Positions 1 through 11,448 of a DNA stretch of 64,000 nt are shown here, in pieces. The stretch is taken from contig CM051455.1 in assembly GCA_028274465.1 (NCBI GenBank), forward strand, positions 94,868,365 to 94,932,364, given 5' to 3'. The notes under the pieces are model-generated. The model had not been told where the DNA came from, did not search any database, and saw only the letters and a program-made list of their open reading frames with translations. The stretch is from Plantago ovata (taxonomy: Eukaryota; Streptophyta; Magnoliopsida; Lamiales; Plantaginaceae). Position 1 is the stretch's first letter; every line of letters begins with the position of its first letter. Position numbers and translations under genes: made by a program.

Positions 1-959
1 GTAACCCTATCTATCTTCTCTGATACAAAAGACAATTCTATCCCTAACAATTCTGTATGTACACGCCGGTTTTCAACCCTAAACTAACTCTTTCCTTCTT
101 CTCAAACTCTTCTGGAGTTTCCTGATGAGACCTGGACTCTCTTAATCTGGTAAAGCTGCACGTTCTCTTGTCTTGAGTCTCCTCAAGCTCTACTGCGTTT
201 TCCTTAGCATCCAGAGCGTGCGTTCTCTTTCTTTATCTCTATACTTGCGGTGTTGAGCAAGGAGTTAACCTGTTCTGATTTAACTCCTATGTGCTGTCTG
301 GTTCAACTCCTATATTCTGCTCTTGTTCTCGTTCTCTTTCTTTCATTTCTTGACAATCTGAACCAAAAGTAAACATCTATCCCACTTATCAACATCCTAC
401 ACCCTATACCTATTTGAGCAAGTGGTAATTAATTTAAAATTGTGGTCAGGGGATAGAGTTAATGTAAGAGAAAAGAGGTTTTTACCAATTAAATGGTGAA
501 ACTATTTGGGTCTAACTAACAAGTGAATCACACAACAAAATATTTTAAAATTTAGTCTCATTAGTTACCATCTAGCTCACTTTTAGATTGATTGGTAAAA
601 AAAAAAAAATACCCGGGGTACTAAATTACAAGTACGGGGTACTAAAACTAATGTGATAGTAAATTTCGGGTACTAATATTTAAGTACCCGGTACCAAGAT
701 TAGGGAATACTAAGTATTGGGTACTTAAAAAGAAGTATTAAGGTACTACAACCAGCGGACTAAAATTTAAGTACTCGGGTACTACAACAAGATTGTGGTA
801 GTATTCAAATGGTAAAATATGGAATCAAATGAGACTAAATTATAGTGCTCCGGTCAGAAAAATCATGCCTGATGGAGTCACTAACCCCTTCGTACCTGCG
901 GCTGATTTCCGATCATCCATGAACGGATTCTATTTCTTTCTTTAATTTGGGTATTGGCC
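1..959. other. Unassigned non-coding stretch
   Basis: No recognisable gene. The first 400 bases are pyrimidine-rich with many CT-rich words and no long open frame on either strand. An AT-rich part follows, with an A-run near 599-609 and then the GTAC palindrome cluster annotated separately. It could be the remains of an older element or the 5' flank of the LINE that follows. No promoter or exon can be supported. Confidence 0.4.
605..790. repeat. Cluster of GTAC-type palindromes
   Basis: Several short near-palindromes built on GTACCCGGGTAC recur within 180 bases: 610-620, 632-642, 684-694 and 771-782, with single GGTACT or AGTACC half-sites between them. They sit in an AT-rich background and are joined by ACTAAAATTTAAGTAC-like spacers, so the stretch looks like a decayed array of an approximately 20-50 base unit. 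Function unknown. Confidence 0.5.
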
Positions 960-1412
960 TAGGCCATTACCTTTTTATGTAGTCCATCTCTCTCTTTGGG
1001 TTTCTTTGCCTTGTATGAGGCTTTTTGTTTCTTTTTCGAAAGATCTTGATTCCCAGATCTCTGGGATTTGGTCCGATCTTGAGTATGATCGGATATCAGT
1101 TTTGATTCTCTTCCACATAGATGAGATCCCTTTGATTCAGCAATTATATGTTGTGTTCCTACACAAATGTATAAGGCCAAACACTTTTAAAGGAATTGAA
1201 AGGATATGCAAATGGCGAAATCAATTCATAATTCTGCGATCTCTCTTCCGATCTGGTTTCACAGTCCAGTCTTACTCATACTATATAAATTAACTTTCTC
1301 TTCTCACAAGCCTCATTACCATCTCATCTCTCACTATTACATTCTGTCCCTTTTTCCCTGTTTTTTAGTGTGTCTGTTTTGCAGATATTGTGCGCTCTCG
1401 CCTCCGGGAAAA

Positions 1413-3038
1413 ATGGCAGATGAATTGATAGCTAGAATGACGAAGCAGCTGAGGTAATGGAGGAAGAATCGTTGGGAATTGATGTTCCAGCAGAGGCTTG
1501 TACTGAGTCTCATTTGGATGTGGAAATGGTGCTTATGGGACGTTCTCTTGCAAAACGATCGATTAACATTGATGCGTTTCAGCAAGTCGTGAACAATAGC
1601 TGGGGTGTAGTGTATGGAGCAGAGGTCTCGAGATGAGAGGATGCTCATCCGTTTCAATCACAAGCTGGACCGGCAAAAGGTAATTGAAGGTGGTCCTTGG
1701 GCGTTCGACAAGAACTTGATTGTTTTGGGTGCCTTGACAGTTGGAGAAGATCCCCACACAATTGAGCTCAACATGACAGAGTTCCAGATCCACGTTGAGC
1801 AGTTGCCTCCGAACATGATAAATGGAAAAATGGCAGAAAAAATTAGTGAATGGTTTGGAGGTTTAGTTTCTTACGATCCTAAGAGTAAGATCAATGATGA
1901 TGGTCTCGCAATGAGCGTCCGGGTAAGGTTGGATGTTACTAAACCGCGTAAAAGGGCTCTGAGAGTCCGAATCCCAGATGGTTCGTCGAAGGTCATAATT
2001 TTCCTGTATGAGAAACTCCCTATCTTTTGCTATAGATGTGGAACCGTTGGCCATGTTTTGAGTGACTGTAAAGTCCAGTTTGATATTGAGGATGCCACAG
2101 GAGAATCGAAGGAGTAGGATTGTGGTTGGGGGGTGTGGTTAAGGTTTCAAACACTGGATCAGAATAACAGAGTGCTTGGAGGGAGGAATCTGGAATCCAG
2201 TGGAAGGAGGATTTTCGTCGATCAGACTTCATTGCCGGAGCAGCAACCTCAGACGGTAACTAAATTAGGTAACTCTAGTCAATCCAATCTACATCCTAAT
2301 TCTAAGGCCTTGATTTTGTTTGAACATAATGATGCTAACCAATCTCCAACTGAAATGGAAGGCATTCAAGAGTGTGTGAATCCTAAAATCACACCAGTAA
2401 CAAGTGCTACTAAAGAACCTACCATTCCATATCAGCCACCTACGAACACCACAAGTAAGTCAAATTCGGCACCTACTCCCTCAAAGGAAAAGACTGAACC
2501 AAAAACAAAAATCCAAGAACAAAGGTTGGACTCGAAATTGGGCCCTTACCAGACCCCTCCTGCTTCCCCAAATTACCTAGGCCCAAATTACCCATATAAC
2601 TCCCAGCCCAACTATCCAAACAACCCAAATCGTAACCACTATGGACTATTTCCACCACCACCCAATTGCCCTATAATGCCGCCCAATTACCCTACACTGC
2701 CCGCCCCACTCACTAACCATCACAACAGAGCCCAATTTCCTAATCAAAGCCCAAAACCGAGGTACCAATGGACCAAGAAACAGCCTGCAACAGCCCGTAC
2801 TCCACCACGCCCCAGCTCACCACCAAAACAGGTCAGCCCTCCACCCAAAAAACGAGGCAGACCCTCAGCAGCAGAGAAGGCCAAAAAAGCCTCCGTACCT
2901 AATGAACCTAAGAAAAGGGAACGGGAAGACGACATGGAATTGGACAGTGAACCTAGGAAGATGAGTAAAGGAATTGTTATTCGCAATGATGGACTAGAGG
3001 CGGCAATTGTCAAATGCAATCCCTGCCTAGACATATGA
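1413..3038 (+). pseudogene. LINE-A ORF1 (DUF4283 / zinc-knuckle RNA-binding protein)
   Basis: ORF1 of plant L1-type LINEs encodes an RNA-binding chaperone of the element's ribonucleoprotein. The likely start is the ATG at 1413 (MADELIARMTKQL). The frame then shifts near 1455 and near 1614, and a stop lies at 2115. The 1614-2117 part shows a DUF4283-type fold (GGPWAFDKNLIVLG, FQIHVEQLPPNM) and a CCHC knuckle, CYRCGTVGHVLSDC, at about 2028-2070. The 2133-3038 part is a Pro/Asn-rich low-complexity tail with basic KKRGRP clusters near its end. ORF2 starts at about 3034, overlapping the last codons of ORF1. The several breaks make this a pseudogene. Confidence 0.8.
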
Positions 3039-6000
3039 ATTGCATTGCTTAGAATTGTCAAGGCGCGAGGGGCCTTTAGACAATTCCGGAACTTAGAGAC
3101 TTGGTTAGAGAGTCTCGTCCTCGCTTGTTTTTCTTATGGAGACACGACTTAGCGACCGTGGAGTAGATTTTTAAAAAAATAAGTTTAATATGTTTGGTTT
3201 TTCAGTAGCTTCGCAAGGTAGATCAAGAGGTTTGGCACTTTCGCGGTCTAAGGATACTATTGTAACTCTTCAAAGTTTCTCAAAGCACCATATTGATTCC
3301 CATGTTCAATTTGCTGAAAGTAATTTGATTTGGCATTTTACCGGTTTCTATGGAGAATCTGATGTAAGTAAGCGCAAACAAACTTGGGACCTTTTATCTC
3401 GGCTTGGCAGAATTTCAAATAGGGCCTGGTTGTGCTTAGGCGATATTAATGAAATTTTATCAAACGATGAGAAACTGGGAGGAGTTACAGTACCGAATTA
3501 CCGAATTCATCACTTTAGAAATACTGTTCAGAATTGTGGGCTTGTCGACTTGGGCTATATGGGTTCTGATTATACTTGGACTAATAAAAGAGTCCACCCA
3601 GATACAATTAAATGCCGACTGGACAGAGCCTTGGTGTCGGCTGAATGGCAAAATCTTTTTCCTCTCACCTCTGTTACTCATCTTCGATCTATCTGTTCAG
3701 ATCATTTACCGATTCGTGTTAACTTTGATGAACTCCCATCTGCTCAACAGAGGCGGCACTGACCTGGCTTTCAATTCGAACCAATGTGGGTGTGGCATGA
3801 CGATTGTGAAAAATTGATTGCAGAAAGTTGGGATTTTGGGGACGATTTTATGTTTGCTGCTCACAATTGTCGATTGGGTCTTATGGCTTGGGGCAAGACT
3901 CGTTTTGGTGATGTACAAAGAAAGATCCGCAACTTACAGAAATGAATTGGTGAGTTACAGGAAGGTATGTGGGACGAGTTGGCCAGAGCGGAGGCACAGA
4001 AGCTGAAGTTGGAACTGGAGGAAACTTTGGAGAGGGAAAATGAGATGTGGAAGCAGCGTTCAAAGGTACTCTGGGCTCAAGAAGGCGACCGCAACGCACG
4101 GTACTTTCACTCCAAAGCAACACAAAGGCAGCAAAAAAACGAGATTCGAGGTCTCCGGGATGGTAATGGGATACTGTGCACCGATCTGAATGGCATGAGT
4201 AAGATTGCACTGGATTACTTCCAAGGGATCTTTAAGTCGGAGAAGCCTTCTGCAGAGAATGTTGTTGCGGCCCTTGAGTAATTAAGGCCAAAAGTATCTG
4301 ATGCTGTTAATGAAGCACTTTGCAGGGACTACACTAATGAGGAAGTAAAGCAAGCTCTTTTCCAAATGTTCCCACTAAAATCACCAGGTTCAGATGGCTT
4401 CCCTGCTCTTTTCTTTCAAAAGTTTTGGCATATTGTTGGACACTTTGTGATTAATTTCTGTTTAAAGTTTCTTAATGAGGGTGTGTTTGATAATAAGATG
4501 AACTACACTCATATTGTGCTTATTCCTAAGTGCAAAAAACCGGAGGTGATTTCTCAGTTTCGCCCCATTAGCTTAAGCAATGTGATTTACAAAATTGCTT
4601 CTAAATGTATCACCAATAGACTGAAGCCACACATGCCCTCCCTTATAAGTGAAACTCAATCTGCTTTTGTTGCTGGTAGACTAATAACCGACCATGTGCT
4701 CGTTGCTTATGAAGTGAACCACTACCTGAAGCAAAAGACGAAGGGTAAAACAGGATTTATGGCTTTAAAACTAGACTTGAGCAAGGCTTATGATCGTGTT
4801 GAGTGGTCTTTTCTTGAAACTTTTCTCTCCCGCTTAGGCTTTGCTGATAAGTTTGTGAACTTAGTTAAGCTATGTGTAAAGTCTGTTACTTAATCCATTA
4901 TGCTGAATGGTAATCAATTTGGTTTATTATCACCTGAGCGTGGCACAAGGCGATCCCCTTTCCCCTTTTCTTTTTCTCTTTGTAACTGAAGCTTTATGTG
5001 CTCTTTTGGATGGGGTTGTTCAACGAGGGGACTTGAAAGGGATTAAAGTAAGCTGTTTTGCACCTCCCATATATCACCTCCTTTTTGCAGATGATACCAT
5101 GATTTCGTGTGAAGCTACTAATGCTGCCACACTAACCATTTTCGATATTTTGCAGACCTATAGCTTTGGTTGTGGCCAACAAATCAATTTAGAGAAATCT
5201 AATGTGGTTTTTAGCCGGAACACTACTGAAGCTGTTAAGCAAAGTGTTCAAAACATTCTTAATATGCAGGTTGCAGAGAAGCATGAGAAATATCTTGGCT
5301 TGCCCACATCCATGGGAAAGAGTAAAAAAGAGGTCTTTGGTTGGTTGCGGGAACGACTTTGGAAAAAGGTGAACTCTTTTGATGGAAAACTCCTTTCAAA
5401 AGCTGGTAAAGAAACTCTTATTAAGTCTGTCCTTCAATCTATACCGACGTATGTCATGAGCTGTTTCAAGTTGCCTGATAATCTCCTCCGTGATCTTGAG
5501 TCTATTATCTCTAAGTATTGGTGGGGTGATGGGGGAAAAGATAAGATACATTGGTTTAAATGGGAAAAGTTGTGTCTTAGTAAGAAGGATGGTGGCTTAG
5601 GCTTCCGAGACCTTCGTGCTTTTAACTTAGTTTTGTTAGGAAAACAGGTTTGGAGGATTTTTACTGAGCCTAACTCTATTCTCAGTCGTATTCTCAAGGC
5701 AAAGTATTTCGCTAATTCTGACATCTTTAATGCAACTCCTAAGGCTAATGCATTTTATACTTGAAAAAGTATATTAGGTGCACGTGATTTAGTCAAAGCA
5801 GGATTGCGTTGGAGGGTTGGAACGGGTGATTTAATTGATATATGGGATGATTGTTGGATACCGGGGAATTCTTCTTTTAAACCTTGAACCCCTGACATCC
5901 ATAATGAAGGTCCTATGAGAGTTTCTTTCTTGATTAACCTTGCTACTAATTCTTGGGATATCTCTTCTCTTCAGTTTCTCTTTTGGCAGGAGGACATTGA

Positions 6001-6110
6001 GGAGATTCTTAAAATTCACTTGGCATCTACAGGGGTGCAAGATACACTTGGCACTTTTCACGCAATGGACTTTATTCAGTCCGATCTGCCTATCACTTGG
6101 CGATGAAAAT
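3034..6110 (+). pseudogene. LINE-A ORF2 (endonuclease + reverse transcriptase)
   Basis: ORF2 provides the nick and the target-primed reverse transcription. An APE-type endonuclease runs from 3034 to about 3762: the N-terminal NCQGAR motif sits at about 3055, the metal-binding E in LFFLMETRL needs a frame change near 3100, GDINEIL replaces the usual GDFN near 3440, and SDHLPI is near 3700. A linker (WAQEGDRNARYFHSKA) follows at 4070-4120. The RT starts with SPGSDGFPALFF (4381), then FRPISLSNVIYKI (4558), the LDLSKAYDRVEW catalytic-D motif (4771), QGDPLSPFLF (4946) and FADDTM (5085). Stops at 3760, 4279, 4891, 5762 and 5885 and frame changes break it. It ends inside the zf-RVT lead-in region. 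Confidence 0.85.
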
Positions 6111-6416
6111 TTAAAATTCGTACTTAACTAATCAAAGTTTAAAACTGAATCAATAATTAGCATTTTGGATCTCACTTTCGGCAATTTGTGACAGGTGTGA
6201 AAAAATGCGGTTGGAAAGTTTGATTATGTAACACTTCAAATCTGGGAACAGAAATATTGCAGATCACATCAGACTGACGGGATACCTAAATGTCGCAGTT
6301 GCCATAGATTTGAGGTAATTTTACAGAACAAAATCATCAATAAAAAAATATAAAATTGTAGGGATTTTAGAAGTGATAAGTAATTAGGAGTCTTGTTAAT
6401 TAGGATAAACCAGTAT
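6111..6416. other. Non-coding spacer between two LINE fragments
   Basis: About 300 AT-rich bases without a supported open frame or repeat. They separate the truncated 3' end of LINE-A from the truncated 3' end of the minus-strand LINE-B. Confidence 0.5.
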
Positions 6417-7227
6417 CTAAGGGTCCAAAGGCAAAGCCTCCAACCTTAAATCAAAGCCCTCTAGCTTATTTGTCATGGAAACAATTCTATTATCCAACCC
6501 TCCAAATTCCCTATTATGCCACATCTTGATCTTCACTTTCAACCTCTTTAGCTTTTCTTTAAAAACAAAACTCCCCCATCCCCCTTGATGATCTTCTCTC
6601 CAAGAATCCTCCACCAACTTTCAAAAACCCTCTTCTTTTACCCACCCATTCACAAAACGAAAAGGTTTAGGTCCCCAATCACGCCCATCCTCCTTCAACA
6701 AAATGGCAATGTGATCCAAAACCCTTCACTTTTAAGCCAACTTGAGAAAGATTTTCCACTTCTTCATCCTATTCACCGAAAGTAGAAAGCGATCTAAACG
6801 ACTACAATATCCCCGTTATCTCTATACCACGTATATTTTCTTCTACTAAGAGGAAGATCCAAGAGACCCCATTTCTCAAAGAACGCATCGAAAGCGTTAG
6901 AACTCCTAGTAGAACCCTCTCCACCCCTTCCTTTCCGTTCTTCACTACATCGGGTTGCATTAAAATCCCCCCATACACACCAAAGCCCCTCCCTATCTTT
7001 CTCAACCCGAGATAACAACCTCACTCAAAGCTCGTTCCTCACTTCCTCAATGTTAGAATCATACATATTGACTATTGTGACCAATTCACCGTTCCACTTT
7101 CCCACCACTCCTAGAGCAACTTCCTCACCCCAACAAGACAATCTTTCAAACACATTGGTATCCCACATGCAAATAATACCACCGAGGCTCCAATGGCCCT
7201 GGTAAACACCCAATCAACATTGGAACC
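6417..7227 (-). mobile_element. LINE-B, downstream half (endonuclease C-part and linker)
   Basis: Minus-strand LINE ORF2 remnant. Reading down from 7227 it begins with NVDWVF just next to the LTR, then GGIICMWDTNVFERLSCWGEE (first 20 residues or so, 7180-7120), LWCVWGDFNATRCSEERKG (6990-6935, the GDFN motif) and DLPLSRRKYTWYR (6860-6820). It ends in the linker GGWGSFVFKEKLKRLK and FGGLD (6580-6480). Frame changes occur near 7185, 7025 and 6790. The continuation upstream in the protein is at 26180-26722, on the far side of the Sirevirus insertion, so the two halves were one element. The RT part is absent. Wording of the motifs is closest to LINE-D at 54327-55814. Confidence 0.85.
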
Positions 7228-8712
7228 TGTTAGGAAACTTGTAATATTTATGAGCAATTAACCATACTAAATTAAGTAAAGTCCAGTAACTAGTACTCTT
7301 AAGGTCCATAGGAATTTAGAAGTTAAAGGATATTCTAAAAGAGGAACGTTTGTTGAAGGACTAAGTGTAGGTACTAGTTAGGTTGGAGCTTGCTGATGAT
7401 GTACTTTGTTTGCAAAAACAATCTATTGAAGACCTAGAACCGCTCAGAAAGTTGAAGACTTAGAAGATTTCTGAGAATGGTATCTACAAAGGCGCATGTT
7501 ATCTCAGAAAGTGAGTAACTCAGCAATCAGTTTGCCCAAGTGAAAATCTATATGACAGAGTAGGTTGTGCTTGCTGAATTAAGACTGCTTGCTTACTGAA
7601 ACACATGTGACCTGCCTTGCTGAATCACTTTGCATTTTGGCTCCAACGTTCAAATTTGAATTTGAAGAGCATTAAATGCTAAGCATGTCGTTCTGAAGAC
7701 TTGAAGACTTGAAGACAAAGAAAGACGCTGCTGACAGTGACAATACAACAAGATAGTGACATTTCTCGGTTTAGCCAAAGAATTCGAATTCAAATGGCTA
7801 CCTTGAGACACAATAATAGAGGACTTCAGGATGAGAAGAAGGGTGTGTCAACAACGTGATCAAACTCTCACTTGTGCTTAAACTCTCAAACCTTCTCTAC
7901 TCTTAAACTGCCTATTGATCCGTTCCAAGATTTAAGCTTGAAACCAAAGCTACTTGTGAAGAAGTAGAATACAAAGACTAAGAAATAAGTTAAGTGTTCT
8001 TTCCTCTAAACAGGAACAAGTCTTGACACGAAGAAACAACATACTTGCTTACTGCAACGTATTGCTAAGTTGAGTTTCTCAGTTTACTTGTGTTAACTGG
8101 AAAGTTAATCTCAGTAATCTCATCCCAAACCTCTCTAACTGATAAAAACCACCTTATAGGCGTGTTTGTGAGGGGGAACTAATCAGGCATAGTTTTGTTG
8201 ATTAAGTGTCCCAAGTTTGGAGGAGAACTAATTTACAGCTCTCTAGTTAGGTTGGAAACAAAGCAAGGGTGTTTTAGTTTCTGGGAATTCTAGTGTGTAG
8301 GTGTTGTAAGGAAACTCATCATCTGACATAGTGAATTCAGTCCTAGAAAGGACAAAGTGGATTAGTTGAGGGATTACGCCACCCTCAGATACCACTATTA
8401 AAGTGTTTGTGTGATTTACTTTACTGCAGTTTACTTTCATCAAGTTAATTTGTTTACATTGCTTTATTTGTTTACTTGCAGAATTTGGTTTCTGACAAAG
8501 CACTTATTGTACAAGACTTCCGCACTCTGAATTTTAAGTATCAGCAAACTCATTACTAAAAAGTAATAAGCCTTTGTTGCGAACGTTAGGTACCAGCAAC
8601 CTCATTACTAAAAAGTAATAAGTACTTGTTGAGAAAGTTTTTAGACACGAAAAAGTATTAAAGACTATTCATCCCCCTTCTAGTCTTTACTTGTTGTCTA
8701 AAGGGACCAACA
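7228..8712 (+). repeat. 5' LTR of Sire-1
   Basis: A 1485-base LTR beginning TGTTAGGAAACTTG and ending GGGACCAACA. It aligns along its whole length to 24716-26179 and, reversed, to 61900-63470. By eye the first 200 bases differ from the 3' LTR at roughly 8 percent of positions, suggesting an old insertion. The position equivalent to the 3' LTR TATA box reads CAATAATAGA at 7811-7820, so this copy's core promoter looks lost. Confidence 0.9.
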
Positions 8713-8730
8713 AGTTGTACCAGAGTTGGA
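8713..8730 (+). promoter_or_regulatory. Primer-binding site of Sire-1
   Basis: Directly after the 5' LTR the sequence TTGTACCAGAGTTGG (8715-8729) resembles the complement of the initiator methionine tRNA 3' end (TGGTATCAGAGC), the usual primer for plant Copia elements. Two or three changes from the ideal are visible. Confidence 0.6.
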
Positions 8731-8824
8731 GGTTCTTTAACCTTCTGCACTAAACCTAGATCCCCTTAGGTTCTTTCTGCAAATCACTTTCACTTGATCA
8801 GTTTGGTAGTTGTTTCCTAACAAG

Positions 8825-11193
8825 ATGTCTCTGGGAGATGCTCCCTTGCTGAAGTTGGAAAACTACGAGAAATGGCGAAATAACATGATGCTACATCTAG
8901 AAGCTATTAGTGATGAAATGGTTACTGTCATTAATGATGGTCCACTAAAAATCACTAAGGTTTAGTGAAGCTTTCCTAACACCACGAAGGACCCTACCGG
9001 AAAAGACACCGTTTTTGGTGACCCAGTCGACACAATTGTGCCAAAACCAAGAGAGGAATGAACTTTGACGAAGCCAAAAGATTTTGTCTTGATGGCCAGG
9101 CAAAAAACATCATTATTAGGTCTACTCCAGACACCATACAGTGCAAACTGTGGGGTGCCAAGAATGCTAAAGATGTTTGGAAGATGGTTCAAGATCTATG
9201 TGCTGGATCTGGCAAAACAAAGGAAAACAAACTTGAAGTGCTGAAGTTGAAGTTTCAGAACTTCAAACAAGGTGCTAATGAGTCACAGGAAGACTTGGAT
9301 TTTAGATTCACAACTCTTATGAGTGAAATGGCTGCCTTAGGTTCTGGAAATCTCTACTCATATTCTGAGAAGGTGAAAACCATCATAAGAAGTCTGAATC
9401 AAGAGTGGGTTCACACTCAGAACTTCTATTACAACCAAGGACATCACTCCTACTGAGTTGTTCTCTCACCTTGCTGCTGTTAACTATGAGACAAAGCAAA
9501 AAGAAAATGTGTTTGCTGAAAAATCACAAAACATTTCTCTTGCTCCAAAGCCTTCAACTTCTGAAAAGAAGGATGAAAAAGAGCATGCCGATGAAAGTTC
9601 TCTAGCTGTTAGAAATATGAGGAAATTCATCAGCAAGGAACTCGAAAGGCGAAAGGCAAAAGAGAAGCTAAAAAAGCATCTTGGCAACAATTATCACAAG
9701 TACAAGCCTGAAGCTTGCTCGCTAAATAAGCAAGCTCAGCAAGCTACCTCTTCCGAAAGCCTGGTCACTTCAAAGCCATCTGTCCCTTGCTGAAAGGCAA
9801 GTATGCTGACAAAAGGAAGAAATTCAAAAAGGCTTTGATTGCTGAAGAAAAGAAGAAGCTCCAAGCTAAGATTGATGCCTTTTGCATTGACACGGATTCT
9901 GAATATAGTGAGACAAAAGATTCAGATACTGAGGAAGAAACAACAATGGATGTTGAAATCAGCGAAGCAGTTTGTGGAATTTCTATGGAAGTCTTTCCAG
10001 ATGTGTCAAATGTTGAATTCCGCCTCATGACTGATCAGGTAATTTCTCCAAACTCAGACTCAATTCAGAAAGTGAAATGAGATTGATCTTGATAGAATTC
10101 AAGGAGAAATTGAAAGATTTGAGAAAACTCTGAGCAAACATCAAGAGAAAGTTCAAAATGCTGAATTCTTAGCAAAACAAACTGCTGAAAAGTATTTAGT
10201 GCTAAGTGTTGAATCCGAAAGAAAGGATGTTGAGATATTGCATCTTAAGAAAATAATTGCTGAAGCTATAGAGAAGAATGCTCAACTTTCAACACTACTA
10301 GAAGAATATCAGTCCTCAATTCTAAAGTTACTTGTTGAGATACAAGAACTCAAGAACATGAAGGTCAACTTCAAATCCTATGCAAACGCAAGTAATACAC
10401 TAACTGAATTGCAAACGTATCCGAGAGATCCTTCTCAGCAAGAAGGATTGGGTGCAACTTATGGAGGTGATGAAGTGATTCTCTTGAGCAAAGACAAATC
10501 ACCCATGACCTTTGTTCGTGCTTCTGATAGCAGTCAACCAGAACTCAATCAGATTGGTCAATCCAAGATTGCTTAAACAAGCGATCAGGAACCTTTGACC
10601 AAAACAACCGTTGTTGCCACTCAAAGTAACAAACCTCAAAAGGTAAACAGGTTGCTAAAAAGCAGATTGTAAAAAAGATGGTTGCTGAAAAGCAATCCGC
10701 CAAACAAGTTGTTGAAAAGCAATTTGTTAAGCCAAAAGGAAAGATTACTGAAAAACGTAATCAGAAGTCATTTGCTGACAAACCTGAATCAATTAAGGCT
10801 GCTGAGAAAAGAACTCAGCATTCTCCGAAAAGTGGACTTGGTTACAAGAATAAGCGAAAACAACTTGGCCACGAGTACAAACAAAGTCAGCAGATACTTC
10901 AAGGATCAAAACAAATCCAAGCCTAAGAGTGCTAACAACACTCAAAATGCTAGGACTAGAAGAAACTTGGCTAGAAAAGAACTTACTGAAAAGTATGTTC
11001 AACAGAGAGGAATCGCAAACACGACACCACACCAGAAAGTGGATTTGAACATCAATATTCAAAAGTCATTTGGTTCCAATCCAACTAGTTCCTCAGCAAG
11101 TAGGAAACAAGTAAAGATTGAGAAAGTCAAGAATTGGGTTTCCACTGGACGTTTTCTTGAACATGTTAATGGACATCATATTCTGGATAATTA
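8825..11193 (+). pseudogene. Sire-1 gag (UBN2-type, coiled coil, degenerate knuckle)
   Basis: Gag forms the virus-like particle. The ATG at 8825 (MSLGDAPLLKLENYEKW) starts a typical Copia gag N-terminus. A stop at 8962 and one at 9060 interrupt it. The 9061-9456 frame holds a UBN2-like core (AKDVWKMVQDLCAG, LKLKFQNFKQ, SQEDLDFRFTTLMSEM). A zinc-knuckle remnant, SYLFRKPGHFKAIC (9742-9783), has lost the first two cysteines. A Lys/Glu-rich coiled-coil follows (9840-10080 and 10199-10400, with IIAEAIEKNAQLSTLLEEY), then a basic Lys/Gln-rich tail to 11193. At least six stops or frameshifts make it non-functional. Confidence 0.8.
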
Positions 11194-11199
11194 ACTTGT

Positions 11200-11448
11200 T
11201 TGTTCTTGATTGTGCAGACTTCAGCCACGGAGACAAGCAATCCAATATGGCATTTCGATAGTGGCTGCGGGAAGTACATGACATGCAACAAGAAGAACCT
11301 TATAAACTGTAGACAGTGGTCTAAAGGTCCAACAATAAGGTTTGATGGTGGAGAAATTGCCCTTACAAAAGGGTTTGGAGATGTAAATATTGGTTGCATA
11401 ACAATCAAAGGAGTTCTACACGTCAAGAATCTCAAGTTTAACTTGTAG
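11200..11448 (+). pseudogene. Sire-1 protease
   Basis: Start of pol. The aspartic protease active site reads WHFDSGCGKYMT (11247-11282), with the D-S-G core in place of D-[ST]-G, followed by the flap-like IRFDGGEIALTKGFG and ILHVKNL-type strand (here VLHVKNLKFNL). The downstream YLSMSQF-like link to the GAG-pre-integrase domain is broken by a frame change near 11445 and a stop at 11519. It would process the polyprotein if intact. Confidence 0.75.

Larger units (their letters stand above)
960..6110 (+). mobile_element. LINE-A, decayed plant L1-type retrotransposon
   Basis: A plus-strand non-LTR retrotransposon. Order: a 5' untranslated part, ORF1 (DUF4283-like domain plus CCHC zinc knuckle), then ORF2 (APE-type endonuclease, reverse transcriptase and the start of the C-terminal zf-RVT region). 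No poly-A tail or target duplication was found. The right end stops near 6110, just after a GLYSVRSAYHLA motif, so the 3' end is missing. Several stops and frameshifts show it is not active. The left boundary is uncertain; 960 is only a guess upstream of the first recognised codon. Confidence 0.85.
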
